Origin: Macrococcus sp. DPC7161
Lineage (GTDB): Bacteria; Bacillota; Bacilli; Staphylococcales; Staphylococcaceae
NCBI RefSeq assembly: GCF_004117835.1
Contig: NZ_SDSC01000006.1
Span: 1 to 64,000 of the forward strand
Length of the DNA stretch: 64,000 bases
Direction of reading: 5' to 3'
Numbering within the stretch: the first letter of the stretch is position 1; every line of letters begins with the position of its first letter. A model generated the notes under the pieces. It was given only the letters and a program-made list of their open reading frames with translations, had not been told where the DNA came from and did not search any database. Positions 36,065 to 45,649 of this stretch are shown piece by piece. The translations under genes were made by a program, and so were the position numbers.

Positions 36065-36784
36065 TTATTCTGTACTTACTTTAATAAATTCATAGACTTC
36101 AGAATTTGAATCTCCATCAAATGAATAAGATTCACTATATTCAATCGTTTTAATCATGCAATTATTTAATATTTTTACATTTTTACCACGTACAACATCA
36201 CACACTGTATTTTCTAATGTAATGTCATTACCGATAATCTCTTTTGAAGTCAGTTTGTGATCATCATCTTTGAAAACCAACAATTCACGATCTGCTTTAA
36301 CATCAATTTTTTGTGCTTTCATTGCTTTAATATAACTTGCGCTACCTAAAGTAATATTGATTTTTTCAGCAGTCAACATTTGATGCACTTCAATTAAACC
36401 TGTCGACTTAAATGATTTTGTATCCGTTAATCCGTCAATATATAACTCAGCGTCATTTGTGATTTCTGGAATAAAGACATCTGTTTCAAAACTGGCTTTT
36501 CCTTTATTATGTAACGTGTTACCTACTGTTTGTTTTTCTACTTTAAGCGAAGCGTCTTTAGCGACATTTAATGTTTGTGTTTCTAAAGTATCCGTTATAT
36601 GAAGTTGTCCTTTAACTTCAACGAATGGTGCATTTAACTTACCGTTTACCGTAAAAATACCTGATGGTTCAATCATGATTTCATTTAATTCAATACTGCC
36701 ATTCGTATCACTATTTGCATTTACTGTTACTTTTTCATAAATACCACTTTCAAGTGTTTCGTCTTTATCTAAATAAGTCATCAT
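36065..36784 (-). CDS. Beta-helical cytoplasmic protein, possibly bactofilin-like
   Basis: 239 residues from ATG 36784 (GGAGGT 5 bases upstream). The sequence is a long run of short beta repeats with alternating hydrophobic residues (VTVNANS, SIELNEIMIEPSG, FVEVKGQLHIT, QTLNVAKDASLKV), typical of a right-handed beta helix. Bactofilin-like polymer-forming proteins such as Bacillus YhbE/YhbF have this character. No signal peptide is present. Assignment to that family is tentative. Confidence 0.5.
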   Translation of the reverse strand: MMTYLDKDETLESGIYEKVTVNANSDTNGSIELNEIMIEPSGIFTVNGKLNAPFVEVKGQLHITDTLETQTLNVAKDASLKVEKQTVGNTLHNKGKASFETDVFIPEITNDAELYIDGLTDTKSFKSTGLIEVHQMLTAEKINITLGSASYIKAMKAQKIDVKADRELLVFKDDDHKLTSKEIIGNDITLENTVCDVVRGKNVKILNNCMIKTIEYSESYSFDGDSNSEVYEFIKVSTE

Positions 36785-36852
36785 CACTTACCTCCAGTTT
36801 TTATTTATTATACCCTAAAACAAAAAAATAAATGCCAAACAACGTCTGACAT

Positions 36853-37809
36853 TTATCGTGTATATTTCAATTCTCTAATTAATAAATAAAATAACATCGG
36901 GCAACCGATGATACTCATCATAATACTCACTGGAATTTCTATAGGATAAACAATATTCTTTCCAATAAAATCACCTAATACCAGTACTAGCATACCGAAT
37001 AACACTGTCAGTATTGTTTGATCATAAAAACGACCTTTAACATGTTTCATCATTGCAGGTATTACGAGCCCAACAAAGCCAATAATACCTGTGACACTAA
37101 TCAATACGGCAGTCATAATACTCGCCACTAACAATAATAAGTACATCAGTTTCGTGTAAGACATACCTAAACTCTTTGAAGTCAGTTCTCCTAAACGCAT
37201 TAATGATAAGGAGTGATAATGGTATCCAATAATGATGATACCGATGAGTGTAACACACCCTACCAAAATGACGTCCATTAAATCAACACTACTCAAGCTA
37301 CCAAATAAATAATTCAACATTTGTTGCTGTTTATTTGGATTCAGTAAAAGGAGTACATATAATACACTCGCAAAAAACATATTTAAAAACATGCCGAATA
37401 ATATTAACGCCACTTGACGATTTCTAAATATACTCGCTAATAGCAATATCAATACAAGTGATAAGATACTCATAGAAATACTTAATAAAGCAATCGCAAT
37501 ATAAGACACGCCTAAAACAACGCCTAAACCAGCACCTAAACTTGCACCACTTGCTAATCCTAATGAATAACTGTCTGCCAGCATATTATTTAATATCGTT
37601 TGAAACAGTAACCCTGTAAAACTTAATATTACGCCTGAAAGTAAACACATGATGACTCTTGGCAATCTAATTTCAAAAAATATTGCTTGATCAAGTGGTG
37701 ATGACAAATGAAGGAATTCACCTTCGCTATAAAATACATGTAGAAAACAGCTGATCAGTATGACAAATAATAAAATAACTAATTTATTTTTCTGCGATGG
37801 CTTTTGCAA
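36853..37809 (-). CDS. FecCD/BtuC-type ABC importer permease
   Basis: 318 residues with about nine to ten membrane helices. FFEIRLPRVIMCLLSGVILSFTGLLFQTILNN and GFVGLVIPAMMKHV are the signature blocks of cobalamin/iron-siderophore permeases. The start lies 26 bp inside the binding-protein gene, so they form an operon. No ATP-binding subunit is present here, so it must borrow one from elsewhere. Confidence 0.9.
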   Translation of the reverse strand: MQKPSQKNKLVILLFVILISCFLHVFYSEGEFLHLSSPLDQAIFFEIRLPRVIMCLLSGVILSFTGLLFQTILNNMLADSYSLGLASGASLGAGLGVVLGVSYIAIALLSISMSILSLVLILLLASIFRNRQVALILFGMFLNMFFASVLYVLLLLNPNKQQQMLNYLFGSLSSVDLMDVILVGCVTLIGIIIIGYHYHSLSLMRLGELTSKSLGMSYTKLMYLLLLVASIMTAVLISVTGIIGFVGLVIPAMMKHVKGRFYDQTILTVLFGMLVLVLGDFIGKNIVYPIEIPVSIMMSIIGCPMLFYLLIRELKYTR

Positions 37810-38626
37810 CTTGTTCTAATCCTTTAGCGATTCTTGGTCCTGGTCTTGAAATGTAATCATCATTTACAGCAACAACGTGATTATCTTGAACCGCTTTAAT
37901 CGATTCAAACCCAGGACGTTTGCTGATTTCTTTTTGATATGCTTTTGTAGAAATACCACTAGTTGTAATCAATACATCTGGATTTTTCTTAATAATGGCT
38001 TCTTGATTCACACTTTGCCACCCTTTAATATCATGGAAAGTATTTTTGGCTGATAACTTTGTTAACATTGAATCAAAGAGTGTATCACTACCTCCTGTGT
38101 AAATCGAAGGATTACTTGAAACTTCAATAAATACTGACTTATCTTTTGTTTTTTCCTTATATTTATCAACTACACTTTTTACATCTTGATTAATTTTTTT
38201 CGTTAAATCTTTACCCGCATCTTCTTTATGAACCGCTTTGGCGATTTGGTTGATACTTTTACCAATCGTATCGATTGATTTTGTATCAGAAACAACAATG
38301 ACTTTGATTCCTTTTTTAGCAAGCTTTTTCATCGTTTTTTCTTGAGCAATCGCCATAGTTTCATGCGTAAATACCATTGTTGGCTTCGCTTTTAAAATCG
38401 CTTCATAATTTAAATTCATAGCATCGAATTTCTTTATTTTCTTCACATCTTCTGGATAATCATCAACAGAAGATACACCCACAATTTGTTTATCCATACC
38501 TAATGCATATAAAATTTCTGTATTACTTGGCATCAATGAAATAATTCGTTCTTTTGGTTCTGATGATTGTTGATTACATGCTGCTAATAAAAAAACCATC
38601 ACAAGTAACGTAATAATTCGTTTCAT
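37784..38626 (-). CDS. BtuF/YvrC-like substrate-binding lipoprotein
   Basis: 280 residues. Signal peptide with lipobox (FLLAACNQ, Cys 17). RIISLMPSNTEILYALGMDKQIVGVSSVDDYPEDVKK is the characteristic start of BtuF-type proteins, which carry corrinoids or iron complexes. The helix-backbone fold follows, with SRPGPRIAKGLEQVAKAI at the end. The ligand may be vitamin B12 or a metal chelate. No cobalamin riboswitch is apparent in the 250 bases upstream; a palindromic TTGTAAATATTACAA lies there instead. Confidence 0.85.
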   Translation of the reverse strand: MKRIITLLVMVFLLAACNQQSSEPKERIISLMPSNTEILYALGMDKQIVGVSSVDDYPEDVKKIKKFDAMNLNYEAILKAKPTMVFTHETMAIAQEKTMKKLAKKGIKVIVVSDTKSIDTIGKSINQIAKAVHKEDAGKDLTKKINQDVKSVVDKYKEKTKDKSVFIEVSSNPSIYTGGSDTLFDSMLTKLSAKNTFHDIKGWQSVNQEAIIKKNPDVLITTSGISTKAYQKEISKRPGFESIKAVQDNHVVAVNDDYISRPGPRIAKGLEQVAKAIAEK

Positions 38627-38707
38627 ACATGACCTCCTGTTATTTATATGTTTATCATATACTAATTGTCTTAAAACGGAAACATACTGATTCTATTTGT
38701 AATCATG

Positions 38708-38722
38708 TTGTAAATATTACAA
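38708..38722 (-). promoter_or_regulatory. Possible Fur-family operator
   Basis: TTGTAAATATTACAA has the 7-1-7 symmetry of Fur/Zur/PerR sites and lies 82 bp upstream of the BtuF-like gene. The base pattern differs from the classical Fur box (TGATAAT), so the regulator is uncertain. Confidence 0.35.
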
Positions 38723-38771
38723 ATATCAACATAGTTGTGTTGATGCTTTTGCCGTTATTTTTATACGTGAC

Positions 38772-38798
38772 TGGCTAGTATTTGGTATTTACTAGCCA
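38772..38798. repeat. GGCTAGTAT dispersed hairpin, copy 4
   Basis: TGGCTAGTA (38772-38780) and TACTAGCCA (38790-38798) form a perfect 9-bp inverted repeat. Confidence 0.7.
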
Positions 38799-38827
38799 CT
38801 CGGAGCAAAATTTCATCCAATATAAAA

Positions 38828-38863
38828 GCGAGTAGCTAGTATTATCAAAATACTAGCCACCCG
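38828..38863 (-). terminator. Terminator of argS formed by a GGCTAGTAT hairpin (copy 5)
   Basis: GCGAGTAGCTAGTATT pairs with AATACTAGCCACCCGC over 16 positions with two mismatches, followed on the minus strand by CTTTTATAT. It is 20 bases behind the argS stop, so this dispersed repeat probably serves as its terminator. Confidence 0.7.
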
Positions 38864-38882
38864 CTAAAAATCAATATCAAAA

Positions 38883-40547
38883 CTACATTTTCTCTGGTGC
38901 ACTTACGCCTACTAATGTTAATGCATTTTTTAATGTAATTCTTACAGCATCTACTAATGCAATATGTGCACGGCTTTTCTCGATATCTTCTGTTAATACT
39001 TTTTCAGCATTATAGAATTTATGGAAGTGTGCTGCTAAGTCTTGAATATAATTTGTGATTCGGTGTGGTGCACGTGCTTCTGCTGCTTGTACGATTGTTG
39101 TTTCAAAGTCTGCGACACGTTTTAATAATTCAAATGCTTTTTCATTTGTGATTGTTTTGAAGTCTACTGTTTCATCCACTTTAATGCCTTGTTCATCTGC
39201 TTGGCGTAACATTGAACAAATACGTGCATGCGCATATTGTGCATAATATACTGGGTTATCACTTGATTGGCTCTTCGCAAGTTCCATATCAAAGTCAAAG
39301 TGTGAGTCAGGGCTACGCATTGATAAGAAATAACGTGCTGCATCTACACCAACTTCGTCCATAATATCACGTAATGTAATCGCATTTCCTGTACGTTTAC
39401 TCATTTTTACTTCTTGACCATCTTGTAATAAACGTACCATTTGCATGATTTGTATTTCTAAACGATTAGAATCTACACCAAATGTTTCTAACGATGCTTT
39501 TAAACGTGGGATATAACCATGGTGATCTGCACCAAATAAGTTAATTAACGTTTGGAAACCACGTTCGATTTTATCGTAGTGGTATGCGATATCTGGTAAG
39601 AAATATGTATAAGTGCCATCATTTTTAATTAATACACGGTCTTTATCGTCACCAAATGATGTTGTTTTTAACCAAGTCGCTCCATCTTGTTCATATAAAT
39701 AACCATTTTCACGCATTTTATCTAATGCAAGTTGAATTTCACCTTTTTCATATAAAGATGTTTCTGAGAACCAGTTATCAAAATGTACATTGAATTCCGC
39801 TAAGTCTGCTTTTAACTTTCTCATTTCGTATTCTAATCCAAGCTCACGGAACTTTTTAAGGCGTACATCGTCTGCTAAGTCTAATAAGTCTGGTTCTTTC
39901 TTCGCTAAATCTTCACCTATTTCAATGATGTCTTTACCGTGATAACCATCTTCAGGTAAAGTTGCTTCCATACCTAATGCTTGTTTATAACGCGCTTCAA
40001 TAGAATATGCTAAATTCTCAATTTGCTTACCTGCATCGTTAATATAGTATTCACGAGATACGTCATATCCTGCACTTTTTAACACGTTACATAACGCATC
40101 ACCTACTGCAGCGTTACGCGCATGCCCAATGTGTAATGAACCTGTTGGGTTTGCTGAAACATACTCAACCATTACTTTCTCGCCTTGACCTGCATCTGAT
40201 TGACCAAACGCATCACCTTTTTCAATGGCTTCAGTAATAATGCTTGTTAAGTAACTGTTATCCATATAAAAATTGATAAATCCTGGGCCAGCAATATCAA
40301 TTTTAGAAACGTTTGCTTTTGCAACATCTAAATTATCCACGATTGCTTGTGCAATTTCACGTGGGTTCTTGCGTGCAAGTTTCGTTAATACCATTGCAAT
40401 ATTACTTGCGTAGTCACCATTTTTCGTGTCTTTAGGATTTTCAATTTTAATTTCAGGCATTGCGCTTTCTTCAATTAACGATGCCTTTAAAATTGCCTGT
40501 TTGATTTCTTCAATCAATAAAGATTTTTGTTTTAATACGATGTTCAT
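38883..40547 (-). CDS. argS: Arginyl-tRNA synthetase
   Basis: 554 residues; AGGAG precedes ATG 40547. An N-terminal Arg-specific domain (about 1-100) is followed by the class I catalytic fold with [11 protein letters not shown] (HIGH motif, about 135) and [10 protein letters not shown] (KMSKS equivalent, about 382). The C-terminal DALR anticodon-binding domain ends [17 protein letters not shown]. It charges tRNA-Arg. It overlaps the upstream DUF1934 gene by 4 bp, an arrangement I recall from other staphylococci. Confidence 0.97.
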   Translation of the reverse strand: MNIVLKQKSLLIEEIKQAILKASLIEESAMPEIKIENPKDTKNGDYASNIAMVLTKLARKNPREIAQAIVDNLDVAKANVSKIDIAGPGFINFYMDNSYLTSIITEAIEKGDAFGQSDAGQGEKVMVEYVSANPTGSLHIGHARNAAVGDALCNVLKSAGYDVSREYYINDAGKQIENLAYSIEARYKQALGMEATLPEDGYHGKDIIEIGEDLAKKEPDLLDLADDVRLKKFRELGLEYEMRKLKADLAEFNVHFDNWFSETSLYEKGEIQLALDKMRENGYLYEQDGATWLKTTSFGDDKDRVLIKNDGTYTYFLPDIAYHYDKIERGFQTLINLFGADHHGYIPRLKASLETFGVDSNRLEIQIMQMVRLLQDGQEVKMSKRTGNAITLRDIMDEVGVDAARYFLSMRSPDSHFDFDMELAKSQSSDNPVYYAQYAHARICSMLRQADEQGIKVDETVDFKTITNEKAFELLKRVADFETTIVQAAEARAPHRITNYIQDLAAHFHKFYNAEKVLTEDIEKSRAHIALVDAVRITLKNALTLVGVSAPEKM

Positions 40548-40951
40548 TCCATTCTCTCCTTGTATGTTATTTCATATGAATAACTGCCTAAATTGGCACC
40601 ATTATTGTTGATGTGATACTGAATATAGATATGTCCACCTTGTTCATTTTGTTCGATGTGGAGTTGATTCGTTGTAATGTCCATCACCGTTTTTTGGTTG
40701 GCCATATGATACATATTTTGTGTTGTTTCGTAAGGTACAAATAAAAAATCTAGCGACAATGCACCTTTACGATGAATGCGTATTTGTCCATCCTCAACTT
40801 TAACGCGAACTTGAGTTTTTATGTCTTCTAATACTTCTTCATAAATGATGTATGTATGTCTTTTCTTCATACATTCGCCTGTAGTGTTGAATTCAAACAC
40901 TTCTGTTTTTTCATCTGTTGTAACGGTTTGTTTTACTTGTATATCAATCAC
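40544..40951 (-). CDS. DUF1934 (YwiB-like) beta-barrel protein
   Basis: 135 residues. The lipocalin-like strand pattern ([31 protein letters not shown]... and [28 protein letters not shown]) matches DUF1934, next to argS in Firmicutes (YwiB in Bacillus). Function is unknown. The 4-bp ATGA overlap with argS means coupled translation. Confidence 0.8.
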   Translation of the reverse strand: MIDIQVKQTVTTDEKTEVFEFNTTGECMKKRHTYIIYEEVLEDIKTQVRVKVEDGQIRIHRKGALSLDFLFVPYETTQNMYHMANQKTVMDITTNQLHIEQNEQGGHIYIQYHINNNGANLGSYSYEITYKERME

Positions 40952-40991
40952 TAGAAGCTACCTCCATTATACGCCGTTAGTGCATAAAATT

Positions 40992-41025
40992 AAAGAAAGC
41001 AGGTATAAAAATACCTGCTCTCTTT
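40992..41025 (-). terminator. Terminator behind the ywhD-like gene
   Basis: AAAGAAAGCAGGTAT / ATACCTGCTCTCTTT stem (one mismatch), then TTTAATTTTAT on the minus strand. Confidence 0.85.
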
Positions 41026-41144
41026 AGTGTCCTAGCTATTTTTATAGCTACTCATAATATTACTTCTCTTAAACAAAAATTACAACCGTAAAACGATAAG
41101 TTCACAAATGACATAATTTTGCCACAAATTATAAATATTAATAT

Positions 41145-41642
41145 TTATTGCAAAGTTTCTTTTAACGCATCACTAGACAGCGCCCACATTTCTGCATTGT
41201 GTGTCATCAGAAAATCCTTTAACACTTTCTTATTATCTTCACCGATGTGATCTAAAATAATATGATGCTTCATTGATTTATCCATCATATTCACATGTTC
41301 GGCCATGATTTTATAACCACGTTTTTTCTCTTTATTAACTGCCATATAACATGCTGTTACCCCTGCATAATATGGTCCTTTTTCACCACGTTCAGTCGTT
41401 ACCCACACAAGCCAATATTCCTTTTGGCCTTCGCCTTCAGTTTCCGACTTATCCGTCACCCATTTTACACGCTTTTCAACTTCACTTCTTGCGTGCATTG
41501 CACCTACATCAATAAAAGCATGTTGTTCTTGTATATCTATAAAAACAGGTGCCACATTGTCTAAACTGATTGCACCAATATTAGTTCCTTTATGACCATC
41601 TAACGGATCGTTTTTTATAATGTTAAATTGAAAATCTGCCAT
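41145..41642 (-). CDS. YwhD-family protein
   Basis: 165 residues. FNIIKNDPLDGHKGTNIGAISLDNVAPVFID and the central EYWLVWVTTERGEKGPYYAGVTACYM block are typical of YwhD, a conserved Bacillales protein of unknown function. It lies 11 bp behind the HD-domain hydrolase gene, as in Bacillus, where ywhD also neighbours conserved metabolic genes. No signal peptide. Confidence 0.8.
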   Translation of the reverse strand: MADFQFNIIKNDPLDGHKGTNIGAISLDNVAPVFIDIQEQHAFIDVGAMHARSEVEKRVKWVTDKSETEGEGQKEYWLVWVTTERGEKGPYYAGVTACYMAVNKEKKRGYKIMAEHVNMMDKSMKHHIILDHIGEDNKKVLKDFLMTHNAEMWALSSDALKETLQ

Positions 41643-41653
41643 ACTACACCTCT

Positions 41654-42949
41654 TTATTCTAATTCATTTAATAAATTAATAATTGCCCCTTTTATCTCAG
41701 GGTCTTTAATATTCAGTATCATTTCTTTTGGATAATACAATTTATAATCTTTTCTTTGCACACCCGTTATTGAATTGATAATAACCGATTGTGAGCTGAT
41801 TTCTTTTATCTTTTGATTGCGTGTTAACAAATGGATTGGCTTACGATTAGACAATGAGCCTGGGCGATTATAGTCATATGGTAAATCACTAAATGAATCG
41901 CATATCAAATAATATTCTGTATCAATACCTGCTTGTATAAATAATTCTGTCAGTTCATCAATGGTAATACTCGCACCGTCAAACGGAATATACTTAAATA
42001 AATCGCGATTGACAAATCGACGTGCCAAATCACTTAGAATCTCGTCCGATTCATCCATCCACTCTTGTAAATAATAAAATAGGACCGTCTCATCGAGTTT
42101 CAAATAATCTAATACTGATACATCACTGGATTCAAAAAAAGGCAACAGTTTATCTGGTACTTTATTAAATGTATATCCTTGTTCTTGCAACACCTTTACA
42201 CGTTTAAAACACTTATTTAACAGTACTTCTCCACCACGACTCACTGGATGGAAATATACTTGCCAGTACATTTGATAACGGCTCATTAAGTAGTCTTCAA
42301 CTGCATGCATACCACTTTCTTTAATCACTACTTCGTCTTTTGTTGGACGCATTAATCGTAAAATACGTTCCATATCAAAACTACCGTAACTTACACCTGT
42401 AAAATAGGCATCTCTTTGTAAATAATCCATACGGTCTGCATCGATTTGAGAAGAAATCATAGACACAATTAATTTATTTTCATGTGTTTTATTAATCACA
42501 TCAGCAACTTCTTTAGGAAAGCCATCATGAACTCGACGTAATACTTGATTCACTTCTGTATCTCCTATAATAATACCTTGTGTGTATGCCTCATGATCTG
42601 TATTAAATATCTTTTCAAAACAATGTGAGAAAGGGCCATGACCTAAATCGTGCAATAACGCCGCACATAATGCAAGAGGGCGATAGTCATCACTCCATGC
42701 TTCTCGACCTTGGAACTGTTCAATCATACGTCTAACAATCTCATATACACCGAGGGAATGTGTAAATCTTGAATGCTCAGCTGATGAAAAACTTAAATAC
42801 AATGTGCCTAATTGCTTAATACGACGAAGTCTCTGAAATTCTTTCGTTTTAATTAAATCCCAAATCAATTGGTCTCTTACATGAATGTATTTATGGACAG
42901 GGTCTTTGAACACTTTTTCTTCAGGCATTTTTTGAAATTGATAATCCAT
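41654..42949 (-). CDS. HD-domain phosphohydrolase (YwfO-like)
   Basis: 431 residues from ATG 42949 with AGGTGAGG upstream; the longer frame to 43024 lacks a ribosome site and starts with unrelated residues. KVFKDPVHKYIHV, QRLRRIKQLGTLYLSFSSAEHSRFTHSLGVYEI and LCAALLHDLGHGPFSHCFE hold the metal-binding H..HD..D set. SSQIDADRMDYLQRDAYFTGVSYG completes the family signature. It resembles dNTP triphosphohydrolases of the SAMHD1/YwfO type. A dNTPase role is expected from the family. Confidence 0.9.
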   Translation of the reverse strand: MDYQFQKMPEEKVFKDPVHKYIHVRDQLIWDLIKTKEFQRLRRIKQLGTLYLSFSSAEHSRFTHSLGVYEIVRRMIEQFQGREAWSDDYRPLALCAALLHDLGHGPFSHCFEKIFNTDHEAYTQGIIIGDTEVNQVLRRVHDGFPKEVADVINKTHENKLIVSMISSQIDADRMDYLQRDAYFTGVSYGSFDMERILRLMRPTKDEVVIKESGMHAVEDYLMSRYQMYWQVYFHPVSRGGEVLLNKCFKRVKVLQEQGYTFNKVPDKLLPFFESSDVSVLDYLKLDETVLFYYLQEWMDESDEILSDLARRFVNRDLFKYIPFDGASITIDELTELFIQAGIDTEYYLICDSFSDLPYDYNRPGSLSNRKPIHLLTRNQKIKEISSQSVIINSITGVQRKDYKLYYPKEMILNIKDPEIKGAIINLLNELE

Positions 42950-43042
42950 CGTATCCTCACCTTTTCTGTAATAATTCCAATATAACACATCTTTTATAAA
43001 TATGAATGCAATCCACTTATTCACGCCGATTTCATAAGAAAA

Positions 43043-43080
43043 GTCTCAATATTGAAGTTGTCACGCTCCTATATTGAGAC
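43043..43080 (-). terminator. Probable terminator behind the OTC operon
   Basis: GTCTCAATAT / ATATTGAGAC perfect 10-bp stem with an 18-base loop, then TTTTCTTAT on the minus strand. Confidence 0.6.
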
Positions 43081-43104
43081 ATTTTCACCATTCACATGAT
43101 AATT

Positions 43105-43323
43105 TTATTGAACATTTTCTACTTTTTCTTTAAGAATGACATGAATGATATCATTGATACAATTATTATAAATACTGTCTTTCATATCATCACATATGGC
43201 ATCCTCAAATGAAGGATATAAGTAATCAATGATGTTCTTACTCGCAATTTCACCTATTTCTATTTCATATGTATCCATTAAAAATTTTTTAAGTTTCAAT
43301 GCTAATTCTATTTTCATTTTCAT
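43105..43323 (-). CDS. Small protein, possibly DUF2164
   Basis: 72 residues: IELALKLKKFLMDTYEIEIGEIASKNIIDYL and YNNCINDIIHVILKEKVE resemble DUF2164 (EIGELAAxxLLDF... YNqgIxDA). An acidic insert (EDAICDDMKDS) is unusual. It begins 11 bp after the ornithine carbamoyltransferase gene and should be cotranscribed with it. Function is unknown. Confidence 0.6.
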   Translation of the reverse strand: MKMKIELALKLKKFLMDTYEIEIGEIASKNIIDYLYPSFEDAICDDMKDSIYNNCINDIIHVILKEKVENVQ

Positions 43324-43334
43324 ACGCCCTTTCT

Positions 43335-44381
43335 TTAAATCGCCATTTGCTCATAAAAGGTATCCATATCACCTAAAGTGACTGCCATAATTGCTTTTAT
43401 AGAATGTAGACGATTTTCGGCTTGGTTGAATATCATCTCTTTATTCGTTTGGAAGACTTGATCTGTAATTTCCATTGCTTCTAAATCATATTTGTTATGG
43501 ATACTTAATCCGATATTGGTATTTGTATCATGAAATGCAGGAAGACAATGTAACACAATGGTATTCGGATTTTTTGTTTTCTCTAATAGCTGCTGATTCA
43601 CTTGAAATGGTTTTAATAACTGAATACGTTCATCTATTAAATCTTTAGACTCACCCATTGAAAACCACACATCCGTATAAATAACGTCTGAATTGACGAT
43701 GGTTTTATCAATATCTGAACTGATATTAATCTTGCTACCAGATAAAGTTGCATATTGTTGCGCCATTTGAATGATATCATCATCTGGAAAAAGTTTTTCA
43801 GGACTTATGATGTTAACATTCACACCCAAAATTGATCCTGTTATTAATAAATCACGTGCAATGTTATTTCTCCCATCTCCGATATAAGAAAGTGTTTTAT
43901 CTTCTAATGATCCAAACACTTCTGTGATTGTCATAAAATCTGCAATCATTTGTGTTGGATGCCATTCATCTGTTAAACCGTTCCATACAGGGACTTTTGC
44001 ACTTGCAGATAAAGCTTCTACGTCTTGATGACGATGTCCTCTGAATTCAATTGCATCATACATTCTCCCGAGAACAATAGCAGTATCTTCTATAGACTCT
44101 TTTTCACCAATATGTAATTCTTCTTTACCAAAGTAATCTATATTTGCACCTAAATCACGACCTGCAACACTAAAAGCTGCCCTGGTGCGTGTAGAAGGTT
44201 TTTCAAAGATTAGCGCAATATTTTTATCTTTTAGCAGTTTGTGCGGTATATTTTCTTTCTTTGCTTTTTTCATCATTATTGAAAGGTCGATTAATTGCGT
44301 TAACTCCTCTTTACTAAAATCCATAATCTTCAGAAAACTTTTTTGTTTAAAATTTTTTATAATCGTCTCATCTCTATTCAT
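43335..44381 (-). CDS. Ornithine carbamoyltransferase
   Basis: 348 residues from ATG 44381 (AAAGGAG 9 bases upstream; an in-frame TTG at 44390 abuts the site). FEKPSTRTRAAF (carbamoyl-phosphate binding), HPTQMIADFMT, VWFSMGES and HCLPAFHD (Cys of ornithine binding) are all intact. NQAENRLHSIKAIMAVTLG closes the family. It makes citrulline from ornithine and carbamoyl phosphate. Whether it serves arginine synthesis or the deiminase route is unclear, as no other arg or arc genes adjoin. An ArgR-like box lies 35 bp upstream of the start. Confidence 0.93.
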   Translation of the reverse strand: MNRDETIIKNFKQKSFLKIMDFSKEELTQLIDLSIMMKKAKKENIPHKLLKDKNIALIFEKPSTRTRAAFSVAGRDLGANIDYFGKEELHIGEKESIEDTAIVLGRMYDAIEFRGHRHQDVEALSASAKVPVWNGLTDEWHPTQMIADFMTITEVFGSLEDKTLSYIGDGRNNIARDLLITGSILGVNVNIISPEKLFPDDDIIQMAQQYATLSGSKINISSDIDKTIVNSDVIYTDVWFSMGESKDLIDERIQLLKPFQVNQQLLEKTKNPNTIVLHCLPAFHDTNTNIGLSIHNKYDLEAMEITDQVFQTNKEMIFNQAENRLHSIKAIMAVTLGDMDTFYEQMAI

Positions 44382-44413
44382 TTTATCCAACTCCTTTAAA
44401 ACATCATAAATAA

Positions 44414-44432
44414 AAGTGAATAAAAATGCAAT
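44414..44432 (-). promoter_or_regulatory. ArgR/AhrC-like operator upstream of OTC gene
   Basis: AGTGAATAAAAATGCAATA matches the Bacillus ARG box CATGAATAAAAATKCAAKT at 16 of 19 positions. It lies between 33 and 51 bases upstream of the carbamoyltransferase start. Confidence 0.65.
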
Positions 44433-44589
44433 ATATATTATATATATTAATAAAAATTATATTACCTATATCAAAAATATGAGATTTTACTGAGAAAAAA
44501 TAAAATGGGAATGCCATATAAACTGTATAAGCAGTACCCTTATGTGCTACTTATTCGTTTATTGACATTCCCCAATAATATGAGTCACT

Positions 44590-45069
44590 TTATTTTAATC
44601 GCTTTTTAAATAATCCTGTTTTTACTACTTCACCATATAAGTCACGATCATATGAGCGCAATAACTCAAATCCTCGGTTTTCGTAGAAACGTACAGCATC
44701 TTTATTCTCTAAAGACACTTCAACAAACGCTTCTTCATATTCTTCAAATTGAGTTAAAGCCGCTTCAAGTAGCGCACTACCAATTGAGCGACGTTGATAC
44801 ATTGGATCGACATAACTTGCTGCTAAGTACAATTCTTTACCATTGATAATATTAATGAAGCCCACAATCTTATCATCTTCTTCTGCAACAAGAAATCTTG
44901 AGTCATTTAATCGTTTTAATAAACGTTCATCATTATACAACGTCTCCAAAAATTGAGTAACCGTCGATGCGTACATAAATTTTAAATATGTGTCATACCA
45001 AGCTGCGTTAACTACTTCTTTAATTTTAGGTAAATCTTGTTCACTTGCTTTCCTAATAAACATGCTCAT
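44590..45069 (-). CDS. GNAT-family N-acetyltransferase
   Basis: 159 residues (start could be ATG 45063). MFIRKASEQDLPKI begins the fold. LYLAASYVDPMYQRRSIGSALLEAAL (acetyl-CoA binding, Q/RxxGxG/A variant RRSIGS) and VEVSLENKDAVRFYENRGFEL follow. Substrate unknown. It overlaps the next GNAT gene upstream by up to 17 bp and forms an operon with it. Confidence 0.85.
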   Translation of the reverse strand: MSMFIRKASEQDLPKIKEVVNAAWYDTYLKFMYASTVTQFLETLYNDERLLKRLNDSRFLVAEEDDKIVGFINIINGKELYLAASYVDPMYQRRSIGSALLEAALTQFEEYEEAFVEVSLENKDAVRFYENRGFELLRSYDRDLYGEVVKTGLFKKRLK

Positions 45070-45565
45070 TATCCTCTACTTTATATCCTAATATTGTGAG
45101 TGAATATAACTGATGATCCATCGTAGCAACGTCAGGTAATTCACCATACACTTTAAAGTTATTCTTCTTAAATAATTGAATCGACGGTACGTTATGTGAA
45201 AATATAAATGCTAAAAGTGTCGATATATTTAATGTACTCGCATCTTTTTTCATTTGATCAATTGCAAACTGACCGTACCCTTTACCTCTAGCATCCGTTG
45301 TAATATAAATACTTACTTCAACTGTGCCATCATAGGCTGGTCTACCATAAAATGAGCTGAATGAGTACCACCCAACAATAACATCATTCTCCTCCATCAC
45401 CATTAACGGGCGATGATCTTGATGGGCTTCAAACCATGGTAATCTCTCTTCAACTGTAACAGGTGCTGTATCAGCCGTCACCATTCTACTTTCAATTGTT
45501 TCATTATAAATAGCTACTATTTTGGGCAAATCATCTAATTGCGCACGTCTGATTGAAAGCGACAT
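45053..45565 (-). CDS. GNAT acetyltransferase, PAT (phosphinothricin)-like
   Basis: About 170 residues from ATG 45565, with AGGTGGTGG upstream; a start at 45586 would overlap this site. IRRAQLDDLPKIVAIYNETIESRMVTADTAPVTVEERLPWFEAH, VGWYSFSSFYGRPAYDGTVEVSIYI and DARGKGYGQFAID are characteristic of PAT/YwnH-like enzymes. These acetylate amino-acid analogues such as methionine sulfone or sulfoximine. The first gene of a two-gene operon. Confidence 0.85.
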   Translation of the reverse strand: MSLSIRRAQLDDLPKIVAIYNETIESRMVTADTAPVTVEERLPWFEAHQDHRPLMVMEENDVIVGWYSFSSFYGRPAYDGTVEVSIYITTDARGKGYGQFAIDQMKKDASTLNISTLLAFIFSHNVPSIQLFKKNNFKVYGELPDVATMDHQLYSLTILGYKVEDNEHVY

Positions 45566-45649
45566 ACATCCACCACCTATATACAATAATGTATATTATA
45601 CCGTATGGACGTATGAATTGTAATAAATTGATACAAAATAATTGTCAAT

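Noticed and set aside
38627..38882. Cobalamin riboswitch ahead of the BtuF-like gene
   Set aside because: I could not find the B12-box or a long structured leader; the region is filled by short inverted repeats.
40426..40611. Plus-strand frame over the argS start
   Set aside because: Shadow of argS and DUF1934, both well supported on the other strand.
44508..44573. Terminator formed by GGGAATG and CATTCCC behind the GNAT gene
   Set aside because: Only 7 bp of stem around a loop of about 50 bases with no clear T run, so the evidence is too weak.
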